DNA of 8,265 nucleotides, from contig CAJTMQ010000031.1 in the NCBI GenBank assembly GCA_910577215.1, forward strand, positions 11,033-19,297. The letters are read 5' to 3'. Shown in pieces: positions 1 through 6,152 of the stretch (its first letter is position 1; every line of letters begins with the position of its first letter). Origin of the DNA: an uncultured Eubacterium sp. GTDB taxonomy: Bacteria; Bacillota; Clostridia; Oscillospirales; Acutalibacteraceae. A model generated the notes under the pieces. That model did not search any database, was not told where the DNA came from, and was given only the letters and a program-made list of their open reading frames with translations. A program made the position numbers and the translations under genes.

Positions 1-204
1 GAAGCTAAAAAACCGATTCTTTTCATACATGGCGGTGATGATGATTTTGTACCGACCTATATGGAAAAAATTTTATATGATGCCTGCTGCACAGAAAAGG
101 AAATGATTGTAATTGACGGAGCTGTGCACGCACGCAGCTATTATCAAAACCCTGAAGCATACGAAAAAGCAATTGAAAACTTTATGAATAAGCATTCACA
201 TTAA
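1..204 (+). CDS. Alpha/beta-hydrolase family protein, C-terminal fragment (5' end outside window)
   Basis: Frame 1 is open from the first base to a TAA at 202-204, giving 67 residues of a protein whose start lies upstream of the window. The fragment matches the end of a serine alpha/beta hydrolase: a strand leading to IHGGDDDFVP (residues 9-18), where an Asp, probably residue 14, is the expected acid of the catalytic triad, and then GAVHARSY, where His43 fits the catalytic base. The tail, NPEAYEKAIENFM, is the usual closing helix of peptidase/acyl-hydrolase members in Bacillota. The nucleophile Ser motif is not in view, so the substrate cannot be told; esterase, lipase-like and peptidase-like members all share these motifs. 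The gene converges on thrS and ends in a shared terminator 5 bases after the stop. Confidence 0.8.
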   Translation, partial: EAKKPILFIHGGDDDFVPTYMEKILYDACCTEKEMIVIDGAVHARSYYQNPEAYEKAIENFMNKHSH

Positions 205-235
205 AAAAGACGGAGTTTTAAACTCCGTCTTTTCT
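205..235. terminator. Bidirectional rho-independent terminator between hydrolase gene and thrS
   Basis: The arms GACGGAGTTT (209-218) and AAACTCCGTC (220-229) are perfectly complementary around a single T. The stem has an A-run at 203-208 on its left and TTTTCTT on its right, so either transcript would see a GC-containing stem followed by a U-run. It lies between the stop codons of two convergent genes, as expected for a shared terminator. Confidence 0.9.
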
Positions 236-244
236 TATTTGTAA

Positions 245-2155
245 TTAAAATTCTTTTTCTTCAATCTCTTCAACAATGGCAGTAATGAAATCCTGAACCT
301 TCATTGCACCGATTTCGCCCTCTTTTCTTGAGCGGATGGAAATGGTATTGTTTTCAATATCCTTATCACCGACAATAACCATATACGGCACCTTTTCAAG
401 CTGTGCAGAACGAATCTTAAAGCCGATTTTCTCGCTTCTGTCATCAACCTCAACACGAAGTCCTGCTGCTTCAAGCTGCTTTTTGATTTCATAAATGCGG
501 TCTAAATGACGGTCTGCGATAGGAAGCATTTTAATCTGAACAGAAGCAAGCCAGGTTGGGAATGCACCTGCAAAATGCTCTGTAAGAATACCGATAAATC
601 TTTCAATACTTCCGAATACAACACGGTGAATCATAATCGGTCTGTGCTTAGCACCGTCTGAGCCTGTGTATTCAAGCTCAAATCTTTCAGGAAGCTGGAA
701 ATCAAGCTGAATTGTACCGCACTGCCATGTTCTTCCGATACAATCTGTAAGGTGGAAATCAAGCTTAGGACCATAGAAAGCACCGTCACCCTCGTTGATT
801 TCAAAATCGTAGCCAAGCTCGGTAATGGCTGCTTTAAGTGCATCTGTTGCAATATCCCAGTCTTCCTGTGCACCCATTGAATCCTCAGGCTTTGTTGAAA
901 GCTCAATATGGTATTCAAATCCGAATGTGCTGTAAACCTCATCAATAAGCTTAACAACACCTTTAATTTCATCCTTAATCTGCTCTCTTGTCATAAAGAT
1001 ATGTGCATCATCCTGCGTAAAGCAGCGAACTCGCATAAGTCCGTGAAGGGCACCTGATAATTCATGCCTGTGCACCAATCCAAGCTCGCCCATTCTTAAA
1101 GGCAAATCCTTATATGAACGCATTTTTGTTTTATAAACAAGTATACCGCCCGGGCAGTTCATAGGCTTAACGGCAAAGTCCGTATCATCAATAACGGTGG
1201 TATACATATTATCCTTGTAATGATCCCAGTGACCGCTTCTTTCCCACAAAGCACGATTAAGCATCATTGGAGTCTGAATTTCATAATAGCCTGCCTCGCG
1301 ATGAATTTCACGCCAGTAATCAACAAGTGTATTTTTAAGAGTCATACCCTTAGGAAGGAAGAACGGAAAGCCCGGACCCTCCTCCATAATTGTGAAAAGT
1401 TCAAGATCCTTACCGATTTTTCTGTGATCTCTCTTCTTTGCTTCCTCAAGCATTTGAAGGTATTCTTCGAGCATAGACGCCTTCGGGAAAGCGGTGCCGT
1501 AAACGCGGCAGAGCATTTTATTCTTAGCGTCGCCTCTCCAGTAAGCACCTGTTGTCTGTGTAAGCTTAAAGGCTTTAACGGGGGAAACTGTCATAAGATG
1601 AGGGCCTGCACAAAGCTCTGTGAATTCGCCCTGCTTATAGAAGCTGATGTTTTCACCTTTTTCTGCATGCTCGTTAATAAGCTCAATCTTATAAGGCTCG
1701 TTTTTTTCTTCCATCAGCTTAACAGCTTCTTTCGGAGAAAGTTCAAACTTTTCAAGTTCTGAGCCTTCTTTAACAATCTTTTTCATTTCTGCCTCAAGCT
1801 TTTCCAAATCTTCAGGGCCAAACGGCTTATCACCGCAGTCAAAGTCATAATAAAAGCCATTGTCAATAGCAGGTCCGATTGTCAGCTTAACATCAGGATA
1901 AAGCCTTTTAACAGCCTGAGCCATTATATGTGATGCAGTATGGTTAAATGCATGCTTTCCGTCTGCGTCATCAAAGGTTACGATTTCAAGTTCGCAGTCT
2001 TCTTCAACAACAGTGCGCAAATCCTTAACCTCGCCGTTGATTCTGCAGGCACAGGCATTTCTGTAAAGTCCCATTGAAATTTCTTTTGCGATTTCGGAAA
2101 CTGAAAGTCCGTTTTCAAATTCACGAACTTCTCCGCCCTTCAGTGTAAGTTTCAT
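245..2155 (-). CDS. thrS: Threonyl-tRNA synthetase
   Basis: This cytoplasmic class II aminoacyl-tRNA synthetase joins threonine to tRNA-Thr using ATP. The 636-residue protein is the usual full bacterial length. Domains in order are TGS (about 1-61), the editing domain with HTASH (His72, His76) and TELCAGPH (Cys182, His186), the catalytic core (about 250-530), and the anticodon-binding domain (about 535-636). Expected zinc ligands are Cys334 (in MNCPGG), His385 (in DDAHIF) and His510 (in IMIHRV), almost the same numbering as the E. coli enzyme. Motif 2 lies around RMGELGLVHRHE and motif 3 around GSIERFIG. The start at 2153-2155 is chosen because GGAGG (2163-2167) sits 7 bases upstream. The same frame stays open to 2254, but that stretch runs through the leader terminator and T-box and would be an artefact. 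Expression is probably controlled by the T-box leader. Confidence 0.97.
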   Translation of the reverse strand: MKLTLKGGEVREFENGLSVSEIAKEISMGLYRNACACRINGEVKDLRTVVEEDCELEIVTFDDADGKHAFNHTASHIMAQAVKRLYPDVKLTIGPAIDNGFYYDFDCGDKPFGPEDLEKLEAEMKKIVKEGSELEKFELSPKEAVKLMEEKNEPYKIELINEHAEKGENISFYKQGEFTELCAGPHLMTVSPVKAFKLTQTTGAYWRGDAKNKMLCRVYGTAFPKASMLEEYLQMLEEAKKRDHRKIGKDLELFTIMEEGPGFPFFLPKGMTLKNTLVDYWREIHREAGYYEIQTPMMLNRALWERSGHWDHYKDNMYTTVIDDTDFAVKPMNCPGGILVYKTKMRSYKDLPLRMGELGLVHRHELSGALHGLMRVRCFTQDDAHIFMTREQIKDEIKGVVKLIDEVYSTFGFEYHIELSTKPEDSMGAQEDWDIATDALKAAITELGYDFEINEGDGAFYGPKLDFHLTDCIGRTWQCGTIQLDFQLPERFELEYTGSDGAKHRPIMIHRVVFGSIERFIGILTEHFAGAFPTWLASVQIKMLPIADRHLDRIYEIKKQLEAAGLRVEVDDRSEKIGFKIRSAQLEKVPYMVIVGDKDIENNTISIRSRKEGEIGAMKVQDFITAIVEEIEEKEF

Positions 2156-2160
2156 AATAA

Positions 2161-2167
2161 TTCCTCC
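2161..2167 (-). promoter_or_regulatory. thrS ribosome binding site that fixes the start
   Basis: On the minus strand GGAGGAA lies 7 bases (counting from GGAGG) before the ATG at 2155. It begins directly after the U-run of the leader terminator, so termination removes the ribosome binding site and the coding region together. It rules out the longer open frame to 2254. Confidence 0.9.
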
Positions 2168-2204
2168 AAAAAATAAAAAAATCACCCTGTAAAAATACAG
2201 GGTG
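2168..2204 (-). terminator. T-box leader terminator upstream of thrS
   Basis: On the minus strand CACCCTGTA and TACAGGGTG (2183-2191 and 2196-2204) form a perfect 9-bp stem with a 4-base loop. A T-rich run (seven T, A, six T) follows at 2168-2181. It lies between the T-box sequence and the thrS ribosome binding site, where a T-box conditional terminator belongs. Uncharged tRNA is expected to favour the competing antiterminator. Confidence 0.92.
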
Positions 2205-2397
2205 AAAAATAATTCCACGGTTCCACCTGAATTGCACATTGCTGTGCCGCTCAAAAGCCCTTAACGCAGGCAAGACGGCTGTTATTGGCAGCTCTCAGGG
2301 ATGGTAGCTTACGGCTTTTTATGTGCTTATTTCAGCAAAGAAAGCACTCTCTGAATAAAAAGTTGACGCAGTCTTGTTCCCGTCACAGATTTAATAT
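2182..2397 (-). promoter_or_regulatory. T-box riboswitch leader (threonine, thrS)
   Basis: This transcribed leader is expected to bind tRNA-Thr and read through its terminator when the tRNA is uncharged. The T-box itself, AGGTGGAACCGTGG on the minus strand (about 2215-2228), is a close match to the consensus AGGGTGGNACCGCG. Upstream, Stem I features are visible: GACGG (2380-2384) complementary to CCGTC (2274-2278), the AGAGAG element (2347-2352), a GTGCTT/AAGCAC hairpin, and a specifier region reading GCTACCATCC. The ACC at 2303-2305 is a threonine codon followed by a purine, and so is the likely specifier for tRNA-Thr(GGU). The downstream gene agrees with this. The exact Stem II/III fold was not computed. 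Confidence is high for the class and moderate for the specifier triplet. Confidence 0.93.
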
Positions 2398-2403
2398 ACC
2401 ATC

Positions 2404-2431
2404 ATTATAACACTATTATTTCAAATGTCAA
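2404..2431 (-). promoter_or_regulatory. Consensus sigma-A promoter for the thrS T-box transcript
   Basis: On the minus strand a perfect TTGACA (2426-2431) and a perfect TATAAT (2404-2409) are separated by 16 bases. Transcription should start near 2397, just before Stem I of the T-box leader. Both hexamers match consensus, which suits a gene whose control lies in termination and not in initiation. Confidence 0.9.
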
Positions 2432-2473
2432 TTGAAAATATGCCACTATATATACTATATTATTCATAAAAAC

Positions 2474-2502
2474 TTGACAGTTACAAGATATAGGTGTATT
2501 AT
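2474..2502 (+). promoter_or_regulatory. Sigma-A promoter for rny
   Basis: TTGACA (2474-2479) and TATTAT (2497-2502) are separated by 17 bases on the plus strand, giving a start near 2509 and a 5' leader of about 128 bases before the rny ATG. It is divergent from the thrS promoter; the two -35 elements are about 42 bases apart, so the stretch 2404-2502 is a complete divergent control region. Confidence 0.85.
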
Positions 2503-2584
2503 ATTCTGGAAGTTCTACATACTGTTTTAAAAACTTCACACATATAATTCGCATTTAAACTGTACCTTTTCTGATGATTATTAG

Positions 2585-2600
2585 CAGAGCTAAAGCTCTG
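2585..2600 (+). other. Small hairpin in the rny 5' leader
   Basis: CAGAGC and GCTCTG pair perfectly over 6 bp around a TAAA loop, about 21 bases before the rny ribosome binding site. There is no U-run, so it is not a terminator. It might protect or expose the mRNA 5' region; no function can be assigned from the sequence alone. Confidence 0.4.
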
Positions 2601-2636
2601 AACAAAAGAATTTTACAACAGAAGGAGGTGCTATTG

Positions 2637-4193
2637 ATGATGGAAATTAAAATTGTTATTCTTATTGCGGTTGCTTCGGCAGTGATTTTCGGCATACTCG
2701 GCTTTATCATAGGTTCTTATGTAAGAATGAAAACAAGCGAAAAGGAAATCGGCTCTGCCACACAGGAAGCAACAAGAATTATTAATAACGCATTAACTGA
2801 AGCTGAAACAACAAAGAAAACAAGCCTTATTGAAGCTAAGGACGAAATTCACAGACTGCGCTCGGAAGCAGACAAGGAAATCCGTGAAAGACGCAGCGAG
2901 GTTCAAAGGCAGGAAAACCGTCTTACTCAAAGAGAGGAATACCTTGATAAAAAGTCTGATTCTCTTGAGGCAAAAAGTGAAAATTTAAGTGCAAAGCTTA
3001 AAGAAGCAGAAGAAAATTTACAGGAAATCGATAGCATCAAGAAAAGCCAGTTTGATATGCTGGAGCGTATCTCAGGTCTTACACAGGAGCAGGCAAAGGA
3101 CCAGCTTTTAAGCACTCTTGAAGAAGAGCTTGACACTGAAAAGAGCAAACGCATTCTTGAGCATGAGCAGATGATCAAAGATCAGAGCGATGTGCTCGCA
3201 AGAGAAATTATCGGCACAGCTATTCAACGCTGTGCAGCAGACCACACAGCAGAAACAACCGTTTCCGTTGTTGCTCTTCCAAACGATGAAATGAAGGGCA
3301 GAATCATAGGAAGAGAAGGAAGAAATATCCGTTCTCTTGAAACAATCACAGGCGTTGAACTTATTATTGATGATACACCCGAAGCAATCACAATCAGTTC
3401 ATTTGACCCTGTAAGGCGCGAAATTGCAAGGCTCACTCTTGAAAGACTTATTCAGGACGGACGCATTCATCCTACACGCATTGAAGAAATGTTTGATAAA
3501 TCCACAAGAGAAGTTAATGCTATTATTAAGCAAGAGGGCGAAAAGGCAGTGCTTGCCGCAAACTGCGGTTCTATTCACCCTGAGCTTGTTAAGCTTCTCG
3601 GAAAACTGAAATTCCGTACATCTTACGGTCAGAGCGTACTCAAGCACAGCCTTGAAGTAAGCTACATTGCAGGTCTTATGGCTGCTGAAATCGGCGCTGA
3701 TGAAAAACAGGCACGCCGTGCAGGTCTTCTTCACGATATAGGTAAGGCACTGGACCACGAAATGGAAGGCTCACATATTGCACTTGGTGTTGAATATGCG
3801 CGCAAGTATAAAGAAAACGAACAGATTATTCACGCAATTGCGGCACATCATGGTGAAATTGAATGTAAAACAGTTGTTGCAAGCCTTGTTCAGGCTGCCG
3901 ATGCTGTTTCTGCCGCCCGCCCCGGTGCAAGACGTGAAAACATTGAAAATTACATTAAACGTCTTCAGCAGCTTGAAGAAATTTCAACAAGCTTTGAGGG
4001 TGTTGAAAGAGCATATGCAATTCAGGCAGGCCGTGAGGTTAGAGTTATGGTTAAGCCTGATGCTGTAAGCGATGATAAAATGCCTTATATTGCACATGAA
4101 ATTGCAAAGAAAATTGAAGCTGATATGGAATATCCGGGTCAGATTAAGGTTAATATTATTCGTGAATCACGTGCATATGATGTTGCAAAATAG
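2637..4193 (+). CDS. rny: Ribonuclease Y (membrane-anchored endoribonuclease)
   Basis: RNase Y starts decay of many mRNAs in Bacillota by internal cleavage at the inner face of the membrane. The 518-residue protein is close to the roughly 520 of the Bacillus enzyme. An N-terminal membrane helix (about residues 4-28) is followed by a long charged coiled coil (about 33-190), a KH RNA-binding domain with the GREG loop at 225-228, and an HD domain with His337, the pair His366-Asp367 (LLHDIGK) and Asp422 (AADAVSA) as metal ligands. A conserved C-terminal region ends at RESRAYDVAK. The ATG at 2637 is preferred because AAGGAGGTG (2622-2630) lies just upstream, with 8 bases between GGAGG and ATG; ATG 2640 is also possible. 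The frame is open from 2574, but that part has no ribosome binding site. Transcription is from its own promoter, divergent from thrS. Confidence 0.97.
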   Translation: MMEIKIVILIAVASAVIFGILGFIIGSYVRMKTSEKEIGSATQEATRIINNALTEAETTKKTSLIEAKDEIHRLRSEADKEIRERRSEVQRQENRLTQREEYLDKKSDSLEAKSENLSAKLKEAEENLQEIDSIKKSQFDMLERISGLTQEQAKDQLLSTLEEELDTEKSKRILEHEQMIKDQSDVLAREIIGTAIQRCAADHTAETTVSVVALPNDEMKGRIIGREGRNIRSLETITGVELIIDDTPEAITISSFDPVRREIARLTLERLIQDGRIHPTRIEEMFDKSTREVNAIIKQEGEKAVLAANCGSIHPELVKLLGKLKFRTSYGQSVLKHSLEVSYIAGLMAAEIGADEKQARRAGLLHDIGKALDHEMEGSHIALGVEYARKYKENEQIIHAIAAHHGEIECKTVVASLVQAADAVSAARPGARRENIENYIKRLQQLEEISTSFEGVERAYAIQAGREVRVMVKPDAVSDDKMPYIAHEIAKKIEADMEYPGQIKVNIIRESRAYDVAK

Positions 4194-4204
4194 TATTATT
4201 AAAG

Positions 4205-4234
4205 TAGGCGGACAAAGCTCCGCCTATTATTTTT
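4205..4234 (+). terminator. Rho-independent terminator after rny, directly before the Dabb gene
   Basis: TAGGCGGA (4205-4212) and TCCGCCTA (4219-4226) form a perfect 8-bp stem with a 6-base loop, followed by TTATTTTT. The stem begins 11 bases after the rny stop. Its U-run ends where the AAGGAG of the next gene begins, with no room for a separate promoter, so the next gene probably depends on read-through. Confidence 0.85.
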
Positions 4235-4247
4235 AAGGAGAGAACTT

Positions 4248-4538
4248 ATGATTAAACACATTGTTTGCTTTAAGCTGAAGAACAACAGCGAGGAGAAAAA
4301 GCAGAAAGCTAAAAACGTGCTTTTATCTATGACAGGTAAGGTTGATCTGATAAAAGCCATTGAGGTTGGAACAGACTTTTTAGGCTCGCCACGCTCTTAC
4401 GATGTAATTCTTCAGGTTACGCTTGAAAACAAAGAAGCTCTTGATTTATACCAGAATGACGATTACCACTGCAATGAGGTTAAGCCTTATATGCACAGCG
4501 TTATGGAAAGCTCAGTTGCTGTTGATTATGAGCTGTAA
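4248..4538 (+). CDS. Dabb family (stress-responsive A/B barrel) protein
   Basis: This small 96-residue protein opens with MIKHIVCFKLK, the typical first strand of the Dabb fold, a dimeric alpha+beta barrel of about 95-100 residues. The middle (SPRSYDVILQVTLENKEALDLYQ) and the end (NEVKPYMHSVMESSVAVDYEL) also fit that family, in which a strand-helix-strand unit is repeated. Members are cytosolic and mostly uncharacterised; plant members respond to stress and a few relatives are enzymes, so no reaction is assigned here. AAGGAG (4235-4240) is 7 bases before the ATG. The gene follows rny in the same direction, 54 bases from its stop and right behind a terminator hairpin; no promoter of its own is visible. 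It is likely expressed at a reduced level by read-through from rny. Confidence 0.88.
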   Translation: MIKHIVCFKLKNNSEEKKQKAKNVLLSMTGKVDLIKAIEVGTDFLGSPRSYDVILQVTLENKEALDLYQNDDYHCNEVKPYMHSVMESSVAVDYEL

Positions 4539-4572
4539 AAAAAAAACAGGCAAAATATTGCATTAACGAAAT

Positions 4573-4604
4573 AAAGCCGCGAACACGTTGTTCGCGGCTT
4601 TTAT
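4573..4604. terminator. Bidirectional terminator between the Dabb and GNAT genes
   Basis: GCCGCGAACA (4576-4585) and TGTTCGCGGC (4589-4598) form a perfect 10-bp stem around a 3-base loop. It is flanked by AAA on the left and TTTT on the right, so it can act in both directions. The genes on either side converge on it, ending at 4538 (+) and 4617 (-). Confidence 0.9.
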
Positions 4605-4616
4605 TGTACAATGTTG

Positions 4617-5144
4617 TTACTCATCGTATTCTAATGTGTAAAACTTAGCCTTAAAAGTTTCACTTCCGTCAATTTTTGAATACTCACCATAGTGATGAAA
4701 TTTCAACCCGCATTTTTCCATAACCTTTCCCGAACGCGGATTATCAATCGCATGGCCGCTGCATATTTTATTCACGCCAAGCGTATTGTGCACAAAATCA
4801 ATGATTGCCTTCATTGCTTCCGTGCAATAACCCTTATGCCAATAATCATAATGCAGGTTATAGCCCATACCCCAATAGCCCTCCATTTGTGCATTAGGAC
4901 CTATACTGCCTGTTCCTATAACCCTGTTTTCTTCTTTAAGAACAAAAGCCCAGTTCCATTCTTTCTCATCAACAAGTGTAGATTTTATCCATTCAATAGT
5001 CTGGCTTATGTCTGTTAATCTCGGATATGACATAAATCTTGCCACACGTTCATCACTGTTCCAGCTGAAGCAAGCCTCAGCATCTTCAAGTGCAATAGGT
5101 CTTAAAATCAATCGTTCTGTTTCTAAAATCGGTTCTTTGCTCAT
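4617..5144 (-). CDS. GNAT family N-acetyltransferase (RimJ/RimL-like)
   Basis: The 175-residue protein is of normal length for a GNAT enzyme, which moves an acetyl group from acetyl-CoA to an amine. The start LETERLILRPIALEDAE is the standard opening of the RimJ/RimL-like group (Acetyltransf_3). The acetyl-CoA site is seen in GMGYNLHYDYWHKGYCTEAM (about 92-111), and DNPRSGKVMEKCGLKFH (134-150) is the conserved region near the pantetheine arm. The acceptor cannot be told: ribosomal protein termini, small amines and antibiotics are all used by relatives. The ATG at 5144 follows AAGGAG (5151-5156 region) at normal spacing. The frame stays open to 5186, but that adds sequence from the upstream terminator stem. 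No clear separate promoter lies between the gene and the short open frame at 5228-5320, so it probably depends on read-through of the hairpin at 5171-5203. Confidence 0.9.
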   Translation of the reverse strand: MSKEPILETERLILRPIALEDAEACFSWNSDERVARFMSYPRLTDISQTIEWIKSTLVDEKEWNWAFVLKEENRVIGTGSIGPNAQMEGYWGMGYNLHYDYWHKGYCTEAMKAIIDFVHNTLGVNKICSGHAIDNPRSGKVMEKCGLKFHHYGEYSKIDGSETFKAKFYTLEYDE

Positions 5145-5162
5145 ATGAATCTCCTTCTTTCT

Positions 5163-5203
5163 AAAAAAATAACTGCTGACAAACAATGTGTTCGTCAGCA
5201 GTT
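5163..5203 (-). terminator. Strong terminator hairpin in the GNAT 5' leader (candidate attenuator)
   Basis: Read on the minus strand, 5189-5203 and 5171-5185 pair over 15 bp with one G-U pair and a 3-base loop, followed by A and then seven T (5163-5169). On the plus strand the G-U becomes a C-A mismatch, so the structure is best formed by minus-strand RNA. It starts 24 bases after the stop of the short open frame, and the GNAT ribosome binding site comes directly after it. Confidence 0.85.
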
Positions 5204-5227
5204 TTGTTATACTATATAAAACAAAAT

Positions 5228-5320
5228 CTATTCACAGCTAACCTGAACACAATGCAAATAAGCCCATACGGAATGCATGGGCTGCGCTGGCGCATTAAGT
5301 TTTGTGAATAAATGTTTCAT
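5228..5320 (-). CDS. Small 30-residue open frame, probable leader peptide
   Basis: A 30-codon frame begins MKHLFTKLNAPAQP, contains HSVWAYLHC, and ends in SCE at a TAG. It has three His, two Cys (24 and 29) and one Trp. I do not recognise it as a named family. That it is translated is inferred from position: a consensus promoter ends at 5341, AGAGGT (5328-5333) lies 7-8 bases before the ATG, and a strong terminator begins 24 bases after the stop. The expected start site near 5334 leaves only about 14 bases of leader. Its last codons (27-29, GTTAGCTGT) can pair with the 5' arm of the terminator, so a ribosome at the stop codon could decide which structure forms. A regulatory leader peptide for the GNAT gene is the best reading; a small secreted or modified peptide is less likely, because no signal peptide and no nearby maturation or export gene is seen. 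Confidence 0.6.
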   Translation of the reverse strand: MKHLFTKLNAPAQPMHSVWAYLHCVQVSCE

Positions 5321-5340
5321 AATGACTACCTCTTGTTTAC

Positions 5341-5369
5341 ATATTAACACCATAAATTATAATTGTCAA
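5341..5369 (-). promoter_or_regulatory. Sigma-A promoter for the short peptide frame and GNAT gene
   Basis: On the minus strand TTGACA (5364-5369) and TAATAT (5341-5346) are separated by 17 bases. The predicted start near 5334 falls at the edge of the AGAGGT ribosome binding site, giving a very short leader. A strong promoter directly in front of a 30-codon frame supports the frame being used. Confidence 0.85.
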
Positions 5370-5416
5370 CATACAAAAAGCACTTCGGTATTCCTTACTT
5401 GTTTTAACTTTTAATA

Positions 5417-6073
5417 CTATATATGACTTTTGATTATCTGCACAATTTTGGAAACCGCTTTTGTTATTCCAGAGCATATTACAATAAGCACAAATGCCAT
5501 AATTGCCATAATTGCACTATACGGTAAAGCATAATCATAAAAATTAGCAGGACCCATAAATATGCATGTTGATGGAATAAACAATAATACCGTTACAGGA
5601 ATAAACACAAACTTATATGACAGCTTAATATTTTTTAAAAATCCAATAAATACAGAACAAACCGCAACACCAATTATATTCAATAATGCAATTGCCATTT
5701 CATCTCCGTCTTTTGCGGTTAAAGACGGAATATAAAATACGAAGGCCTCAATAAAAATAATCAAGATGTATAAAATCAAATTAACCTGATTTATTTTTTT
5801 AATTGAGTTTTCAATGGTTTCAACGATTACTTCATTTGATTTTTTAATAAGGTTATCCATCTCAATATCTTCCCCTAAAATAATTTCATTTACTGATACA
5901 TCTAACGCATCAGAAAGAGGTATTAAAAAAGATACCTCCGGAAAACCTTTTCCGGTTTCCCATCTTGAAACAGCTTTATCGGTACAATTCAATATTTCTG
6001 CCAGTTCTTTTTGAGTAAGTTTCTTTTCTGCTCTTTTTTGTTTTATGAAAGCACCTGACTTAAAAGTGTCCAT
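5417..6073 (-). CDS. XRE-type HTH regulator with C-terminal membrane domain
   Basis: The 218-residue protein begins with a Cro/C1-type DNA-binding domain (about residues 7-65): IKQKRAEKKLTQKELAEILN, then the recognition helix region around TDKAVSRWETGKGFP, and LSDALDVSVNEIILGE. A short linker (70-95) leads to four hydrophobic segments (about 97-115, 127-147, 153-172 and 184-205), so it is probably anchored in the cytoplasmic membrane with the HTH inside. Such fusions are common in Clostridia, but their signals are mostly unknown. GGAGGG (6079-6084) precedes the ATG at 6073. The promoter at 6130-6157 is overlaid by two palindromes, which suggests autoregulation. The gene is followed by the short peptide and GNAT unit in the same direction with no strong terminator between, so they may be partly co-transcribed; whether it controls them cannot be told. 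Confidence 0.88.
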   Translation of the reverse strand: MDTFKSGAFIKQKRAEKKLTQKELAEILNCTDKAVSRWETGKGFPEVSFLIPLSDALDVSVNEIILGEDIEMDNLIKKSNEVIVETIENSIKKINQVNLILYILIIFIEAFVFYIPSLTAKDGDEMAIALLNIIGVAVCSVFIGFLKNIKLSYKFVFIPVTVLLFIPSTCIFMGPANFYDYALPYSAIMAIMAFVLIVICSGITKAVSKIVQIIKSHI

Positions 6074-6123
6074 AACATCCCTCCTTTATCTCTATTTTAA
6101 TAAACGAACAGCAAAAAGTCACC

Positions 6124-6152
6124 CTATGAATCATAGAATTCTGTAATTCTAT
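6124..6152. promoter_or_regulatory. Two overlapping palindromes, candidate operators of the HTH regulator
   Basis: CTATGA-A-TCATAG (6124-6136) is a perfect palindrome, and ATAGAATT-CTGT-AATTCTAT (6133-6152) has perfect 8-bp arms; they share ATAG at 6133-6136. They cover the spacer and -10 of the proposed promoter for the HTH gene. XRE-type repressors commonly bind such sites at their own promoters; binding here is inferred. Confidence 0.55.

Noticed and set aside
1220..1762. Long plus-strand open frame of 180 codons inside thrS
   Set aside because: It lies wholly opposite conserved thrS catalytic sequence, has no ribosome binding site, and its translation has no recognisable domain.
2156..2254. 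Upstream extension of the thrS frame by 33 residues
   Set aside because: It reads through the T-box sequence, the leader terminator and the ribosome binding site; ThrRS normally begins with the TGS domain at the chosen Met.
2574..2636. Upstream extension of the rny frame by 21 residues
   Set aside because: There is no ribosome binding site before 2574, while AAGGAGGTG sits just before 2637; RNase Y proteins begin directly with the membrane helix.
3399..3758. Minus-strand open frame of 119 codons inside rny
   Set aside because: It is the shadow of the KH-HD region of RNase Y; no start signals and no recognisable protein.
5372..5400. Possible weak terminator after the HTH gene (minus strand, AAGTA paired with TGCTT before a T-run)
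   Set aside because: Only about 5 bp with one G-U pair and a large loop; too weak to claim without a folding calculation.
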